This document shows, one piece after another, positions 15,740 through 24,772 of a stretch of DNA of 63,760 bases; within the stretch, counting starts at the first letter, position 1; each line of letters begins with the position of its first letter. The translations under genes and the position numbers were made by a program. Below the pieces are notes generated by a model. The model had not been told where the DNA came from. It was given only the letters and a program-made list of their open reading frames with translations, and searched no databases. The stretch is from Holophagales bacterium UBA5704. Lineage in GTDB: Bacteria > Acidobacteriota > Thermoanaerobaculia > Multivoradales > UBA5704. The stretch spans positions 50,613-114,372 of the forward strand of contig DIHE01000012.1 of NCBI GenBank assembly GCA_002420005.1, given 5' to 3'.

Positions 15740-17545
15740 ATGGAAACATTCACTTTCAAAGGCCGGTTGTGCGGCACCCTCTGCCCCGACCACCCGGAGC
15801 CCCTCTCGAACGTGAGGCTCCGGCTCTACCGGCTGCGCGACACCCAGGACGCCGCGGCGCGGGCCGTGGCCTCGCCGAAAGAAACGCTGGCCCTGCTGAG
15901 CGACGAGGACGTCAAGGCCAAAGAGCCCTCGCTTCTCGCGGAGGTGGAGACCGACGCCGAAGGGCGCTTCTCCTTCGAGCTGGGCGAACGGCAGGGCTAT
16001 CGCGGCGAGGCGTTCGACGTTGACATTTATTGCGGCACCGTGCCGCGGCTGAAGCCGAAGAGAGTTCCCCCCCGGCCCCGCCAGCTCAGCATCACGACGT
16101 TCCAGCCACAATGGCGGAGGCGGGAAGAAGGGCGGATCGCGGTCTGGGAGTATTGCCTCCCGCAGCGGGTCTGGTGCTGGTTCCGCGGCCTCTTCGGTGC
16201 ATGGACGATCTGCGGCAAGGTGGTCACCTGCGACCAGCCGGCCGCACCGGTGGCCAACGTCAAGGTCTCCGCGTTCGACGTCGACTGGCTCCAGGACGAT
16301 CCGCTCGGCAGCGCGCTCACCGATGCAGGCGGGAGATTCCGGATCGACTACAGCACCGACGATTTCGAGACCACCCCGTTCTCGCCCGGGCTCGACCTCG
16401 AGCTGACGGGTGGCCCCGACGTCTATTTCCGCGTCGAGACCGCCGGCGGCGTCAGCCTGCTCGACGAGCCGCCGTCCCGCGGGCGCAAACCCGACCGGGA
16501 GAACCGGGGTCCGTGCTTCTGCACCTCCCTGTGCGTGGACCTCGACCCGGCGCCGCCCTTCGAAAACCCGTGGTTCACCCACGTGGGGGACTTCCACATT
16601 CTGGGTGACATCAACGCGGCCACCGGCTTGACCCACAGTGCCGTCCTGGGCCACTCAGGGCCGGGGTATGGGTTCTTCGGAGCGCTCAAGCTGCGCGGGT
16701 TCTGCCCGAAAACCATCTCCGGGCAGCCGGCGCGGTACCGCTTCCTCTACGAGAATCTCGCAACACCGGGGACCTTGACGCCGATCACCGGATCGCTGGT
16801 GACCGGAGTGCTCGTCGGGGCACGCCTGATCCTCTGGGACACCTTCGGGACGGGGCTCGCCTGGACGTTCCAGTCGATCTACGTCAAGGGGTCCGGAGCG
16901 ACGACGGACCCGACACCGGCACCCGTGTTGCCGCCGGGCACTCCCTGGGGGGCGCCGCCGGCGCACGTGATCATTCCGGACGACGACGGCTGGATCGCCG
17001 TCGATCCCAACGGGCTGGACGGCGGGTTCTACGGCCCGTTGCTGCGCTTCGACACCACCGGGGTGCTCCCCACCTGGCACGCCCCGGGCAATGGCGCCGG
17101 CAACGCTCCACCCAGCCCGAAAAACGGCATCGACCTCGCCATCCACTTCGAGGCGGGGCCCGTCACGGGCCCGGCGGTCTTCTCCAACACCCTCGGCCGC
17201 ATCCACGTCAACAACTGGAATTCGGTCGTGGAGCTCAACCTCCAGGAGCTGAGCGGCCCGGGAACGGCCTGTTCGAAGATCACCAACGCGATCCACATCC
17301 AGCACACCGTGGACCATGAGCTGACCGCGGCCTGGAGCCTGGGGATTTCCAGCGCCGCGGCCTTCCCGCCGCCACCGCCGCTCCCCTCAGGAACCGGGCC
17401 GCGCGGTGGATTCGGCACCCATTTCGTGGACGTCTCGCTCTGGCCTCCCTGCGCCTACTTCGTGACGCTGGGGACCCACCGGCGCCTCACCGACGGCGAG
17501 GACGACGATGAGGGAACCTCGCTGCAGGTCGTGTTCTGCAAGTGA
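15740..17545 (+). CDS. Protein with two transthyretin/CarboxypepD_reg-like domains, unknown function
   Basis: A 601-residue protein without signal peptide. Residues about 5-105 form one transthyretin-like beta domain (LSNVRLRLYRL, then DAEGRFSFELG). Residues about 150-260 form a second (ICGKVVTCDQPAAPVANVKV, then DAGGRFRIDYS). Both have a CG...C pattern at their start. The remaining 340 residues are beta-rich with glycine turns and scattered cysteines (GPCFCTSLCVDL) and no recognised catalytic motif. Transcribed alone from promoter P3. The domains are usually structural or binding modules, so this may be a scaffold or effector of the protease system. Function unknown. Confidence 0.75.
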   Translation: METFTFKGRLCGTLCPDHPEPLSNVRLRLYRLRDTQDAAARAVASPKETLALLSDEDVKAKEPSLLAEVETDAEGRFSFELGERQGYRGEAFDVDIYCGTVPRLKPKRVPPRPRQLSITTFQPQWRRREEGRIAVWEYCLPQRVWCWFRGLFGAWTICGKVVTCDQPAAPVANVKVSAFDVDWLQDDPLGSALTDAGGRFRIDYSTDDFETTPFSPGLDLELTGGPDVYFRVETAGGVSLLDEPPSRGRKPDRENRGPCFCTSLCVDLDPAPPFENPWFTHVGDFHILGDINAATGLTHSAVLGHSGPGYGFFGALKLRGFCPKTISGQPARYRFLYENLATPGTLTPITGSLVTGVLVGARLILWDTFGTGLAWTFQSIYVKGSGATTDPTPAPVLPPGTPWGAPPAHVIIPDDDGWIAVDPNGLDGGFYGPLLRFDTTGVLPTWHAPGNGAGNAPPSPKNGIDLAIHFEAGPVTGPAVFSNTLGRIHVNNWNSVVELNLQELSGPGTACSKITNAIHIQHTVDHELTAAWSLGISSAAAFPPPPPLPSGTGPRGGFGTHFVDVSLWPPCAYFVTLGTHRRLTDGEDDDEGTSLQVVFCK

Positions 17546-17571
17546 GCCAACTCTGAGGCCCCGCCTTCGCT

Positions 17572-17605
17572 CCTCGCCGGCCCGCCCGTCCACGGGCCGG
17601 CGAGG
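17572..17605. terminator. Strong bidirectional hairpin between convergent genes
   Basis: A perfect 13-bp stem, CCTCGCCGGCCCG (17572-17584) and CGGGCCGGCGAGG (17593-17605), 8-base loop. It separates the transthyretin-like gene from the convergent GlsB-like gene. No T-run follows in either direction, so termination strength is uncertain. Confidence 0.6.
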
Positions 17606-17612
17606 CCCTCCC

Positions 17613-17864
17613 TCACGCCCGCCGGATCAATCGCAGGATCACCAGCAGCACGATGGCACCGATGAAGGCGATGAAGATGATCCCGGGCAGGCCGGCGAAC
17701 GGGGCATTCCAGCCTTGCGAGCGAAACAGCCAGCTCCCCACGAAGGAGCCGACGATGCCGACGACGATGTCACCGAGGAGACCGAAGCGGCTCTTGACCA
17801 CGAACGAGGCCAGTACCCCGGCCACCAGACCCACGATCAACAACGTCAGAATGTCCATCGCCAT
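17613..17864 (-). CDS. GlsB/YeaQ/YmgE family stress-response membrane protein
   Basis: An 83-residue protein with three hydrophobic segments. Characteristic glycine-rich motifs of the family are present: LIVGLVAGVLASFVV, GLLGDIVVGIVGSFVG and a final IIFIAFIGAIVLLVILRLI. Length matches the family. Members are small inner-membrane proteins often induced by stress, with no defined molecular activity. Transcribed towards the hairpin at 17572. Confidence 0.92.
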   Translation of the reverse strand: MAMDILTLLIVGLVAGVLASFVVKSRFGLLGDIVVGIVGSFVGSWLFRSQGWNAPFAGLPGIIFIAFIGAIVLLVILRLIRRA

Positions 17865-17963
17865 TCTCCTCTCATTCGTAGAGGACCGGAGAATCCGGCC
17901 TCACCCGCCCAGGCTGCGGCGTTCTGGGGAGAGGGTATCGCAATTCGTGGAAAGACGCCGCCC

Positions 17964-18548
17964 TTACCTGTCCCGGCCCTCCAGCACGCTCTCGATCCGC
18001 CGGTCGGGCACCAGCCAGACCAGGGCGATGAAGATGTAGAGCCCCATCGAGATCCACGGCGAGACGAACGCCGCGGGAATGGCGATCAGGTAGGCGATGG
18101 GCGACATCTTGCCCTTCCAGTCCTTGCCCACCGCCTTCGCGAGAAGCGAGCCGGGTCCCTGCGAGGCGATGATCCGCAGCTGCAGGATGTAATACGCAAG
18201 AGCAGCCATCAGCAGGACGAACCCGTACAGGGCCGCGGGCACCGCGGCAAAGTGGTTCTCGCCCATCCAGCCGGTGGTGAAGGGAATCAGCGAGAGCCAG
18301 AACAGCAGGTGCAGGTTGGCCCAGAGGATGCCCCCCGTCACCTTGTGCGTCGCGTGCACCATGTGGTGGTGGTTGTTCCAATAGATACCGAGGTACACGA
18401 AGCTCAGCACGTAGCTGAGAAACACGGGGAGCAGCGGAGCGAGGACCTCCAGGCTGTCTCCATGCGGCACCTTGAGCTCCAGCACCATGATCGTGATGAG
18501 GATGGCGATCACGCCATCGCTGAACGCTTCAAACCGGTTCTTCCCCAT
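17964..18548 (-). CDS. TMEM175 (DUF1211) family potassium channel-like protein
   Basis: A 194-residue integral membrane protein with about six transmembrane segments. It opens with RFEAFSDGVIAILITIM, the FSDG signature that lines the pore in bacterial TMEM175 channels. HHHMVHATHK follows the third segment. Bacterial members are tetrameric, weakly K+-selective channels. The gene stands alone, about 100 bases upstream of the co-directional GlsB-like gene. Confidence 0.9.
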   Translation of the reverse strand: MGKNRFEAFSDGVIAILITIMVLELKVPHGDSLEVLAPLLPVFLSYVLSFVYLGIYWNNHHHMVHATHKVTGGILWANLHLLFWLSLIPFTTGWMGENHFAAVPAALYGFVLLMAALAYYILQLRIIASQGPGSLLAKAVGKDWKGKMSPIAYLIAIPAAFVSPWISMGLYIFIALVWLVPDRRIESVLEGRDR

Positions 18549-18593
18549 TCTGGTTCTCCCTCCACGCGGGAGGATACCGCGACAGGGGGTTGT

Positions 18594-19940
18594 CTATCCT
18601 GCCTCCTCGCCGAGCCATCGCGCCGCCCGCGCGGCGAGGTCGCGGCGCGCGGCTTCCAGGCTCGCCGCGGAGCTGCGGATCGCCGCCTGTCGGCTCTCGG
18701 CAGAGACGTCCTGCCGTCCCCAGCGGGCCGGGGCGGTCAGGCTCCAGCCCAGCCGCCAGCTCCGCGAGCCGAGCACGGCCGCCACCAGGAGGTCCAGCGC
18801 GTCGGCCCGGAGCCTGGTCTGCTCCATGAGGCCCTTCATCTCGCCGAGCAGGCCGCGCAGCTCCTCGACCTCCCGCCACCGCGCCTGAAGGTCGCCCTCG
18901 GCCGCGGCGAGCCGGGCGGTGAGGGTGTCGTTCCAGGCGGAAATCTCGGCGTCGCGCCCGCGCAGGCGGCCGAGCTCCTCTTCGGCCGTGGCGAGGGCTT
19001 GCTGCAGGCTCGCGACCCAGCGCTCGAAGTCGACCTCCCTTTCGCGCCGCCAGGCCGCGGCGCCCTCCGACTCGGCACAACGCCGTTCCAGATCGGCGGC
19101 GCGCCGGGTCAGCCGGAGCCCCTCGCGCTCGGCGGCGGACCAGGAGCGCAGGGCGTCCAGGGCGCCCGCCGAGGGGTGGGGTACCTCCTCCCAGGTGAGG
19201 GCGGTCCCGTCGTCGAGGGCACACCACAGGGCCTGCTGGTTCCCGTTCAGGAAGCCGGCGTGCTCCTCCGGATCGGCGGTCTGGTGGCGGAGATCGGCGG
19301 CCACGACCTCCGCCAGTCCGGCCGCGTCCGGCACCCGCAGGGTCCCGGGGGCGAACGGCGCCAGATCCGCGGCCAGGGAGGCGGCGACGCCCCCGGGGTC
19401 GGTCAACAGGCGGCGGTGGCTCACACCGAAGCGCGGGGCGCCGCGCGAATGGCGCAGCGCCGCCAGGTTGTAGACCTCCCAGAGGGCGATGCCCACCGCG
19501 AGGGGCAGGCCGTCGCGCGCCCGCAACGACCGCGCGGTCTCCAGCGGATCGCGATGGGTGAGCACGAAGACCGGTGTGGCGAGCGCCGGACGCCACACCG
19601 GCAGCAGCAGGCAGAGCCGGGGGTCCTTGAGCACCCAGGGACCGTGCGCATCGAGGTCCGCGACGAGCTCGCGGGCGTGAGCGGTGAACCTGGCGCGCAC
19701 GTCCTCGGGCAGCGCATCGAGGTCGAGATCGGCGACCTGCCGCCAGTCGGTCCCCGCCGCGGCGAGGATCTGCTCGTCGAGCGCCCAGGCATCCCAGCGT
19801 TCCCAATACCCGCGCTCGTTCGCAGCATCCGCCGGCTGGAGGCTTTCGGGAGGCCCGGCATGACAGCCCATGCGGTGGAGCAGGTGCGTGAGGACCGAGG
19901 TCCCGCCGCGGTGCATCCCGAGGACGAGGAGTTGCAACAC
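18594..19940 (-). CDS. Sulfotransferase-like protein with C-terminal coiled coil
   Basis: About 448 residues. The N-terminal 250 residues are a sulfotransferase fold: the PAPS 5'-phosphosulfate loop LVLGMHRGGTSVLT at the start, and WVLKDPRLCLLLP with a downstream LTHRDPLETARSL corresponding to the 3'-phosphate binding region. Residues about 260-400 are a long charged coiled coil (LERRCAES, then repeated heptads with EELGRLRG and EVEELRGLLGEMKG). The tail is SRSWRLGWSLTAPAR, a motif also seen after coiled coils in surface glycan enzymes. A GTG at 19940 is chosen because it follows AGGA and precedes the P-loop closely; a TTG at 19964 is the alternative. It is divergent from the GT39 gene. The acceptor is unknown, probably a surface glycan. 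Confidence 0.8.
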   Translation of the reverse strand: MLQLLVLGMHRGGTSVLTHLLHRMGCHAGPPESLQPADAANERGYWERWDAWALDEQILAAAGTDWRQVADLDLDALPEDVRARFTAHARELVADLDAHGPWVLKDPRLCLLLPVWRPALATPVFVLTHRDPLETARSLRARDGLPLAVGIALWEVYNLAALRHSRGAPRFGVSHRRLLTDPGGVAASLAADLAPFAPGTLRVPDAAGLAEVVAADLRHQTADPEEHAGFLNGNQQALWCALDDGTALTWEEVPHPSAGALDALRSWSAAEREGLRLTRRAADLERRCAESEGAAAWRREREVDFERWVASLQQALATAEEELGRLRGRDAEISAWNDTLTARLAAAEGDLQARWREVEELRGLLGEMKGLMEQTRLRADALDLLVAAVLGSRSWRLGWSLTAPARWGRQDVSAESRQAAIRSSAASLEAARRDLAARAARWLGEEAG

Positions 19941-19992
19941 GGAGCCGATCCTATCGGAAAACAAAGGCTGTGCTACCCTTCCGGGGCTTCAC

Positions 19993-21354
19993 ATGTCCGA
20001 CGAGATGCTCGCGACGCCCGGCGCACGGCGCCGTTTCTGGGGGGCCGTCGGCCTGCTGGCCCTGGCGCTGCAAGGAGCGCTGCTGTGGATGGAATGGCGG
20101 CCGGAGCCGCGCCCGCTGTGGGGCGACGAGGGCCGCTATTGGGAGGCGGCCGGGCAGATCCGGGCCGGGCAGACGCCGGAGCTGCACCTGATCTGGCCAC
20201 CGCTCTATCCGCGGTTCCTCGCCGCCCTGATGCCGCTCGGCGGGGGCACCCGCCTGGCCGCCCAGCTCGTGCAGCTCGCCCTGCTGGGGATCGCCGCCTT
20301 CTGCCTGCGCGGCCTGGGGCACGCCCTTCTTCCCCGGAGCGCCGCGGGCGACCTCGCCGCCGCGCTCCTCGTGCTCGACCCGCAGGTGGCCGCCTTCTCG
20401 GCGTTTCTCTGGCCGGAGCTTCTCCACCTCGCGCTCGTCCTGTTCGCCGCGTGGGTGCTCGTGACCCGCGCCGACCGGTGGCCCTGGCTGGCCGCGGCGG
20501 GTGGCGCCCTGGGGCTGGCCCTGCTGACCAAAAGCCTGCTCGGCCCGTTCCTGCCGGTGCTGCTCGCCCCTCTCGCCCTCTCCGGGCCGCTGCGCCGGCG
20601 CCTGCTGCGGCCGGCGCTCGTGCTCGGCGTGCTGTTCCTGACCCTGCTGCCGACGCTCGCGGCGCACCGCGCCCGCTATGGAGTCGCCGCGGTCGCCGAT
20701 TCCTCCTGGTTCAACGCCTGGGTCGGCTTGAACGACCGGGCGCGCCGCAATTTCGTCGACGAGATCGTGGGCAGCGAGATGGATGCGTATCTGCAGAGCG
20801 CTCCCGACCCGCCGGCCCGCGACGCCTTGCTGCGCGCGAAGATCGCCGGCCTCGTCACCGAGCGTGGAGCGTGGCCGGTGTTGCGGGCGCAGCTCGGGCG
20901 CCAGTACTTCCGCCTGTTTCACCACGACTCGTTCTTCACCGAGCAGTTGCCGGGCGGTGGCATCGCGGCGCGCGGCTTCGGCTATGTGGACCCGCCCGTC
21001 GGGCTGGTGGCGGTGCTGCGGACCTGGGCCACGGCGCTCCATGCCGGCGTGCTGGTCGCCGCGGCGCTCGCCCTGGCGCTGCTGCGGCCGGGGCCTTCCT
21101 CCGCACCGGAACCGCAGGTCCGCCGCGGCTGGCTCGCGGTGGCGCTCCTTTTCCTTCTGTACAATCTGGCCCTGTTTCTGGTGCTCCACGTGATGTCCCG
21201 CTACCGCGTCCAGATGCTGCCCGTGCTCGACCTCGCCGCGGGGATGACCATCGCCTCGCTGGGGAGTCTCCAGGTCCGGCGCCCGGTCGCCTCCTGGCTG
21301 GCCGGCGGCGCTCTCGCCGCGCTGCTCCTCTTCCTTTCTTTCGGCGGCCAATGA
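19993..21354 (+). CDS. GT39/ArnT-like membrane glycosyltransferase
   Basis: A 453-residue polytopic membrane protein with about 10-12 hydrophobic segments. After the first segment comes PLWGDEGRYWEAAGQI, the acidic DE motif in the first outer loop of PMT/ArnT-type (GT39/GT83) enzymes that use polyprenyl-phosphate sugars. WPPLYPRFLAALMPLGGG follows, also typical. ATG 19993 was chosen as the first in-frame start after the divergent intergenic region. The stop overlaps the methyltransferase start (ATGA). Together with the divergent sulfotransferase it suggests synthesis or decoration of a surface glycan. Confidence 0.8.
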   Translation: MSDEMLATPGARRRFWGAVGLLALALQGALLWMEWRPEPRPLWGDEGRYWEAAGQIRAGQTPELHLIWPPLYPRFLAALMPLGGGTRLAAQLVQLALLGIAAFCLRGLGHALLPRSAAGDLAAALLVLDPQVAAFSAFLWPELLHLALVLFAAWVLVTRADRWPWLAAAGGALGLALLTKSLLGPFLPVLLAPLALSGPLRRRLLRPALVLGVLFLTLLPTLAAHRARYGVAAVADSSWFNAWVGLNDRARRNFVDEIVGSEMDAYLQSAPDPPARDALLRAKIAGLVTERGAWPVLRAQLGRQYFRLFHHDSFFTEQLPGGGIAARGFGYVDPPVGLVAVLRTWATALHAGVLVAAALALALLRPGPSSAPEPQVRRGWLAVALLFLLYNLALFLVLHVMSRYRVQMLPVLDLAAGMTIASLGSLQVRRPVASWLAGGALAALLLFLSFGGQ

Positions 21355-21995
21355 GCGCAGAGACCGCGCATCGCGAGGAGGTCGGAGGGCTGTGGGATGC
21401 GGTCGGCGAGCTGCAGCTGTCGTTCCTGCGCGTGCACGGGCTCACCCCGGGCATGAAGCTGCTCGACATGGGGTGCGGCTCCCTGCGCGGCGGCGTGCGC
21501 TTCGTCGCCTTTCTCGATCCCGACCACTACTTCGGCATCGACAGCAACCCGGCGCTCCTCGACGCCGGCTATGACGTCGAGATCGCGGCGCGCGGTCTGC
21601 AGCCGCGCCTGCCGCGCGCCAACCTGCTCCAGGACGACACCTTCGCCGCGCGCCGCTTCGGCGTCACCTTCGACATGGCGGTCGCGGTGTCTCTGTTCAG
21701 CCATCTGCCGTGGAACTCGATCCGCCGCTGCCTCGCCGAGGTGGCGCTCGTCCTGCCGCCGGGCGCCTCGTTCTTCGCCTCCTATTTCGAAAGCCCCGCG
21801 GAGCCACCGGCCGCCACCACCTGGATCCAGGAGCCCGGCGGAATCACCACCTGGATCGATCGCGACCCCTTCCACTATCGGCCGGCGGACCTCGCAGCCT
21901 GTGCCGGCGGCCTGCCCTGGCGCTTCGAGCGGATCGGCGACTGGGGCCATCCCCGCGCCCAGCGCATGGCGCGTTTCGTGCGGCTCGCGGACTGA
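21351..21995 (+). CDS. Class I SAM-dependent methyltransferase
   Basis: A 214-residue protein. Motif I is LLDMGCGSLRGGVRFV (about residues 37-52). Motif II ends HYFGIDSNPALLDAG. MAVAVSLFSHLPW corresponds to motif IV, and an arginine-rich helix (SIRRCLAEV) follows as in small-molecule or glycan methyltransferases. Its start overlaps the glycosyltransferase stop by 4 bases, so the acceptor is probably made by, or bound to the same glycan as, that enzyme. Specific acceptor unknown. Confidence 0.85.
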   Translation: MSAETAHREEVGGLWDAVGELQLSFLRVHGLTPGMKLLDMGCGSLRGGVRFVAFLDPDHYFGIDSNPALLDAGYDVEIAARGLQPRLPRANLLQDDTFAARRFGVTFDMAVAVSLFSHLPWNSIRRCLAEVALVLPPGASFFASYFESPAEPPAATTWIQEPGGITTWIDRDPFHYRPADLAACAGGLPWRFERIGDWGHPRAQRMARFVRLAD

Positions 21996-22032
21996 GCCCC
22001 GCCCCCGGGCTGCGGTGGTACCATGGCGCGCC

Positions 22033-24630
22033 ATGAGGATGCCGCAGCAACACCGGATCAGCTTCGCCTTCGCCGGTGCCCTCCTCGCGGCCATGGCGAC
22101 GGCCGCCGACGGAGCACCCTCCCGTTTTCGCATCGAGGTCCGGGACGACGGCGTCTACGGCATCACCTATGAAGCGCTGGCCGCGGCAGGCCTCCAGGGC
22201 CAGCCGGCCGCCGGCCTGCTGGCCGTCCACCACCGCGGCGATCCGGTACCGATCTGGGTGGAGGACGGCGGCGACGGCCGCTTCGGACCCGGCGACCGGC
22301 TGGAGCTGATGGGCCGCCGCCTCACCGGCACCACCTCCTCCTCCGATCCCCACTCCCCCACCAACGTCTACGTCCTCGACGTCCCGACCGCCCTCTCAGA
22401 GGGCGCCCGGCGGCCGGCGCGGATGCGCGATCCGTCCCGCACCGAGGGGACGAAGGCGGCGGCCAACCCCCCGCTCGTCGCCCACCGGCATCTCGAGCAC
22501 GACGAGCTCCTGCTGCGCTTCGCCGGCCGGCACGAGGAAGGAGAGGAGCTGTGGTACTGGGCCAAGCTGACCCAGATCGACGCCGAGCCGTTCCGCCAGA
22601 CGCTCGACCTCTCGGATCTCGACCCGGCGGGAAGCCGGCCGCTCGACATCCGTCTGCGGTTGCGCGGCTGGTCGCGGCCCGCCCGGCCGGAGGCGGGTAT
22701 GGCCGACCACCGCGTCGAGGTCACCTTCGACGGCCGCCAGCTCGGAGCGGGAGAGTGGAACAACCTCGACGGCTCGTATGACCTGGTGTTGCCGTCTCTC
22801 ACCGCCGCCGAGGTGACGCCCGGCCCGCACGAGCTGGCGGTGCGCGTGCCGAAGCGGATCGGCGCCGACGGCAACCCTCTCGTCGATGTCGCGGTGATCG
22901 ACTGGATCGGCCTGGTCTATCCGCGCCAGGCACGGCTGCGCGCGGAGCGGGACCGGTTCGAGCTCGACGACGATGCGGCCCGGCTGCGCCTCGCCGCGCC
23001 GGGACGCCGCAGCGTCATCCTCTATGGAGATGGCGGCACACGGCAGGTCGGGCGCCGCGACGGGTCCGACGGCTTCGCCTTCGAGCCCCTCGCCGGCCGC
23101 GGCTTCGAGGCGGTCGCCGACGGCCTCCTGCTCCAGCCGGCCGGCTTGACGCTCGACACCCCCTCGACGCTCGCCACCACCGACCATCGCGCCGACTACC
23201 TGGTCGTCACCCCTCCCGCCCTGCGCTCCGCGGTCGAGCCGCTTCTCGAGCTGCGCCGCAGCCAGGGGCTCGCCGTGGAGACGGTCGACATCCAGGACGT
23301 GTACGACGAGTTCAACCACGGCATCCCCCATCCGCAGGCGCTGCGCGCCTTTCTCTCCCACGCCTGGCATTCCTGGCGCCGGCCGGCACCGCGTTTCGTG
23401 CTGCTCGTCGGCGATGCCAGCTGGGACACCGGGGAGCAGCCGGATCAGGCGCGCTATCCCGACGCCGCCTACCAGCCCGGCCACGGCACCGCCTTCGCCC
23501 AGGTCGACAGCACCCCCTATCCGGCGGATCGGCGGGCGCACCGCAACCTGATCCCCACCTGGAGCTACGGCACCCAGGACGGGCACGCCGCGGGCGACAA
23601 CTGGCTGGTGGCGGTGGACGGCGACGACGACAAGCCCGAGATGGCGATCGGCCGTTTCCCCGTCACCACACCGGAAGAGGTCGCGGCGATCGTCGACAAG
23701 ATCATCCGCTACGAGACGGCGGCGCCGCCGGGCCCCTGGCAGAACCATCTGCTGTGGATCAGCGACCAGGACACCCGGTTCCAGGAGATGAGCGACCGCC
23801 TGGCGGCGCGCTTCGTGGAGCGCGGTTTTACGGCCGAGAAGATCTATGCCCACGAGGGAGAGGCGGGGGCGGCGGACCAGGCGGTGGTGCGCAGCGGCAT
23901 CGAACGCGGGCCGCTCCTCGTCCACTTCGTAGGCCATGGCGGCCGCTTCATCTGGCGCACCGGCCCGCCCGACTGGACCAAGCACCGCGACCTGTTCGGC
24001 CTCGATGACGTGGACCGCATGGCACCCAAAGACCATCTGCCGGTGGTGCTCGCCATGACCTGCTACTCCGCACCCTTCGACCACCCGACCGCCGACTCGA
24101 TCGGCGAGCGGTTCCTGCGCACCCCGGGCCGCGGTGCGGTGGCCGTGGTGGCCGCCTCCTGGCGCTTCGCCCCCACCTACCCCCTGAGCGAGCTCCTCGT
24201 CGACGAGCTCCTGCGCGCACCGACGGTCGGCGAAGCCCTGCAGAACGCCAAGCGCGCGGCGACAGATCGCGATTTCATCGAGATGTACAACCTGCTGGGC
24301 GATCCGGCGTTGCGCCTGCAGCACCCTCGGCCGGCCGCCGCCAAACGCTACGAAAACACCTTGCGCTGGTCGACGGCGAGCGAGGTCGAGAACTTCGGCT
24401 ACGACGTCTACCGCGCGACCTCCGCCGACGGGCCGTTCGAGCGCCTCACCCGCGATCCGATCCCCGGCGGTGGAACCACCGACGTGCCGCAGTACTACAC
24501 CTGGGCGGACACCACGATCGACCCGCACCAGGCCTACTACTACTACGTCGAGAGCATCTCCCTCTCCGGCGTGCGCGAACGCTTCACACCGGTGATCCCG
24601 GCGAAGCCCAAGCTGCCGCCGCCGCACTGA
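22033..24630 (+). CDS. Gingipain-like (C25) cysteine peptidase, secreted
   Basis: An 865-residue protein with a signal peptide (residues 1-28, ending TAADGAP). Residues about 30-380 are a beta-rich N-terminal region. The C25 catalytic domain covers about 390-760: YLVVTPPALRSAVEPLL opens it, PRFVLLVGDASWDT marks the first conserved acidic region, His635 in HFVGHGGRF and Cys677 in AMTCYSA are the catalytic dyad. After the domain come TDRDFIEMYNLLGDPALRL (the conserved end of C25 domains) and a fibronectin-III-like segment (EVENFGYDVYR). C25 domains also process type IX secretion cargo (PorU), but no CTD sorting signal is evident. Alone in its transcription unit. Confidence 0.87.
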   Translation: MRMPQQHRISFAFAGALLAAMATAADGAPSRFRIEVRDDGVYGITYEALAAAGLQGQPAAGLLAVHHRGDPVPIWVEDGGDGRFGPGDRLELMGRRLTGTTSSSDPHSPTNVYVLDVPTALSEGARRPARMRDPSRTEGTKAAANPPLVAHRHLEHDELLLRFAGRHEEGEELWYWAKLTQIDAEPFRQTLDLSDLDPAGSRPLDIRLRLRGWSRPARPEAGMADHRVEVTFDGRQLGAGEWNNLDGSYDLVLPSLTAAEVTPGPHELAVRVPKRIGADGNPLVDVAVIDWIGLVYPRQARLRAERDRFELDDDAARLRLAAPGRRSVILYGDGGTRQVGRRDGSDGFAFEPLAGRGFEAVADGLLLQPAGLTLDTPSTLATTDHRADYLVVTPPALRSAVEPLLELRRSQGLAVETVDIQDVYDEFNHGIPHPQALRAFLSHAWHSWRRPAPRFVLLVGDASWDTGEQPDQARYPDAAYQPGHGTAFAQVDSTPYPADRRAHRNLIPTWSYGTQDGHAAGDNWLVAVDGDDDKPEMAIGRFPVTTPEEVAAIVDKIIRYETAAPPGPWQNHLLWISDQDTRFQEMSDRLAARFVERGFTAEKIYAHEGEAGAADQAVVRSGIERGPLLVHFVGHGGRFIWRTGPPDWTKHRDLFGLDDVDRMAPKDHLPVVLAMTCYSAPFDHPTADSIGERFLRTPGRGAVAVVAASWRFAPTYPLSELLVDELLRAPTVGEALQNAKRAATDRDFIEMYNLLGDPALRLQHPRPAAAKRYENTLRWSTASEVENFGYDVYRATSADGPFERLTRDPIPGGGTTDVPQYYTWADTTIDPHQAYYYYVESISLSGVRERFTPVIPAKPKLPPPH

Positions 24631-24641
24631 AAACCTGCCTC

Positions 24642-24670
24642 TGGACAAAGCGCGGCAGATCTGTTAGAAG
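24642..24670 (+). promoter_or_regulatory. Possible sigma-70 promoter
   Basis: TGGACA (24642-24647), 17-base spacer, TAGAAG (24665-24670), in the 142-bp gap before the choice-of-anchor J gene. The hexamers match the consensus moderately; no other candidate is better. Confidence 0.35.
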
Positions 24671-24772
24671 CCCTCCAGAGTCGTTTGAGCCGCAGGTCGC
24701 CGGTTCTCGCCCCGTGGGGCGAGAGGGCGACGTTCGAGAACCACGCCCAGCTTGCAATCGGGGGGTCGCACC

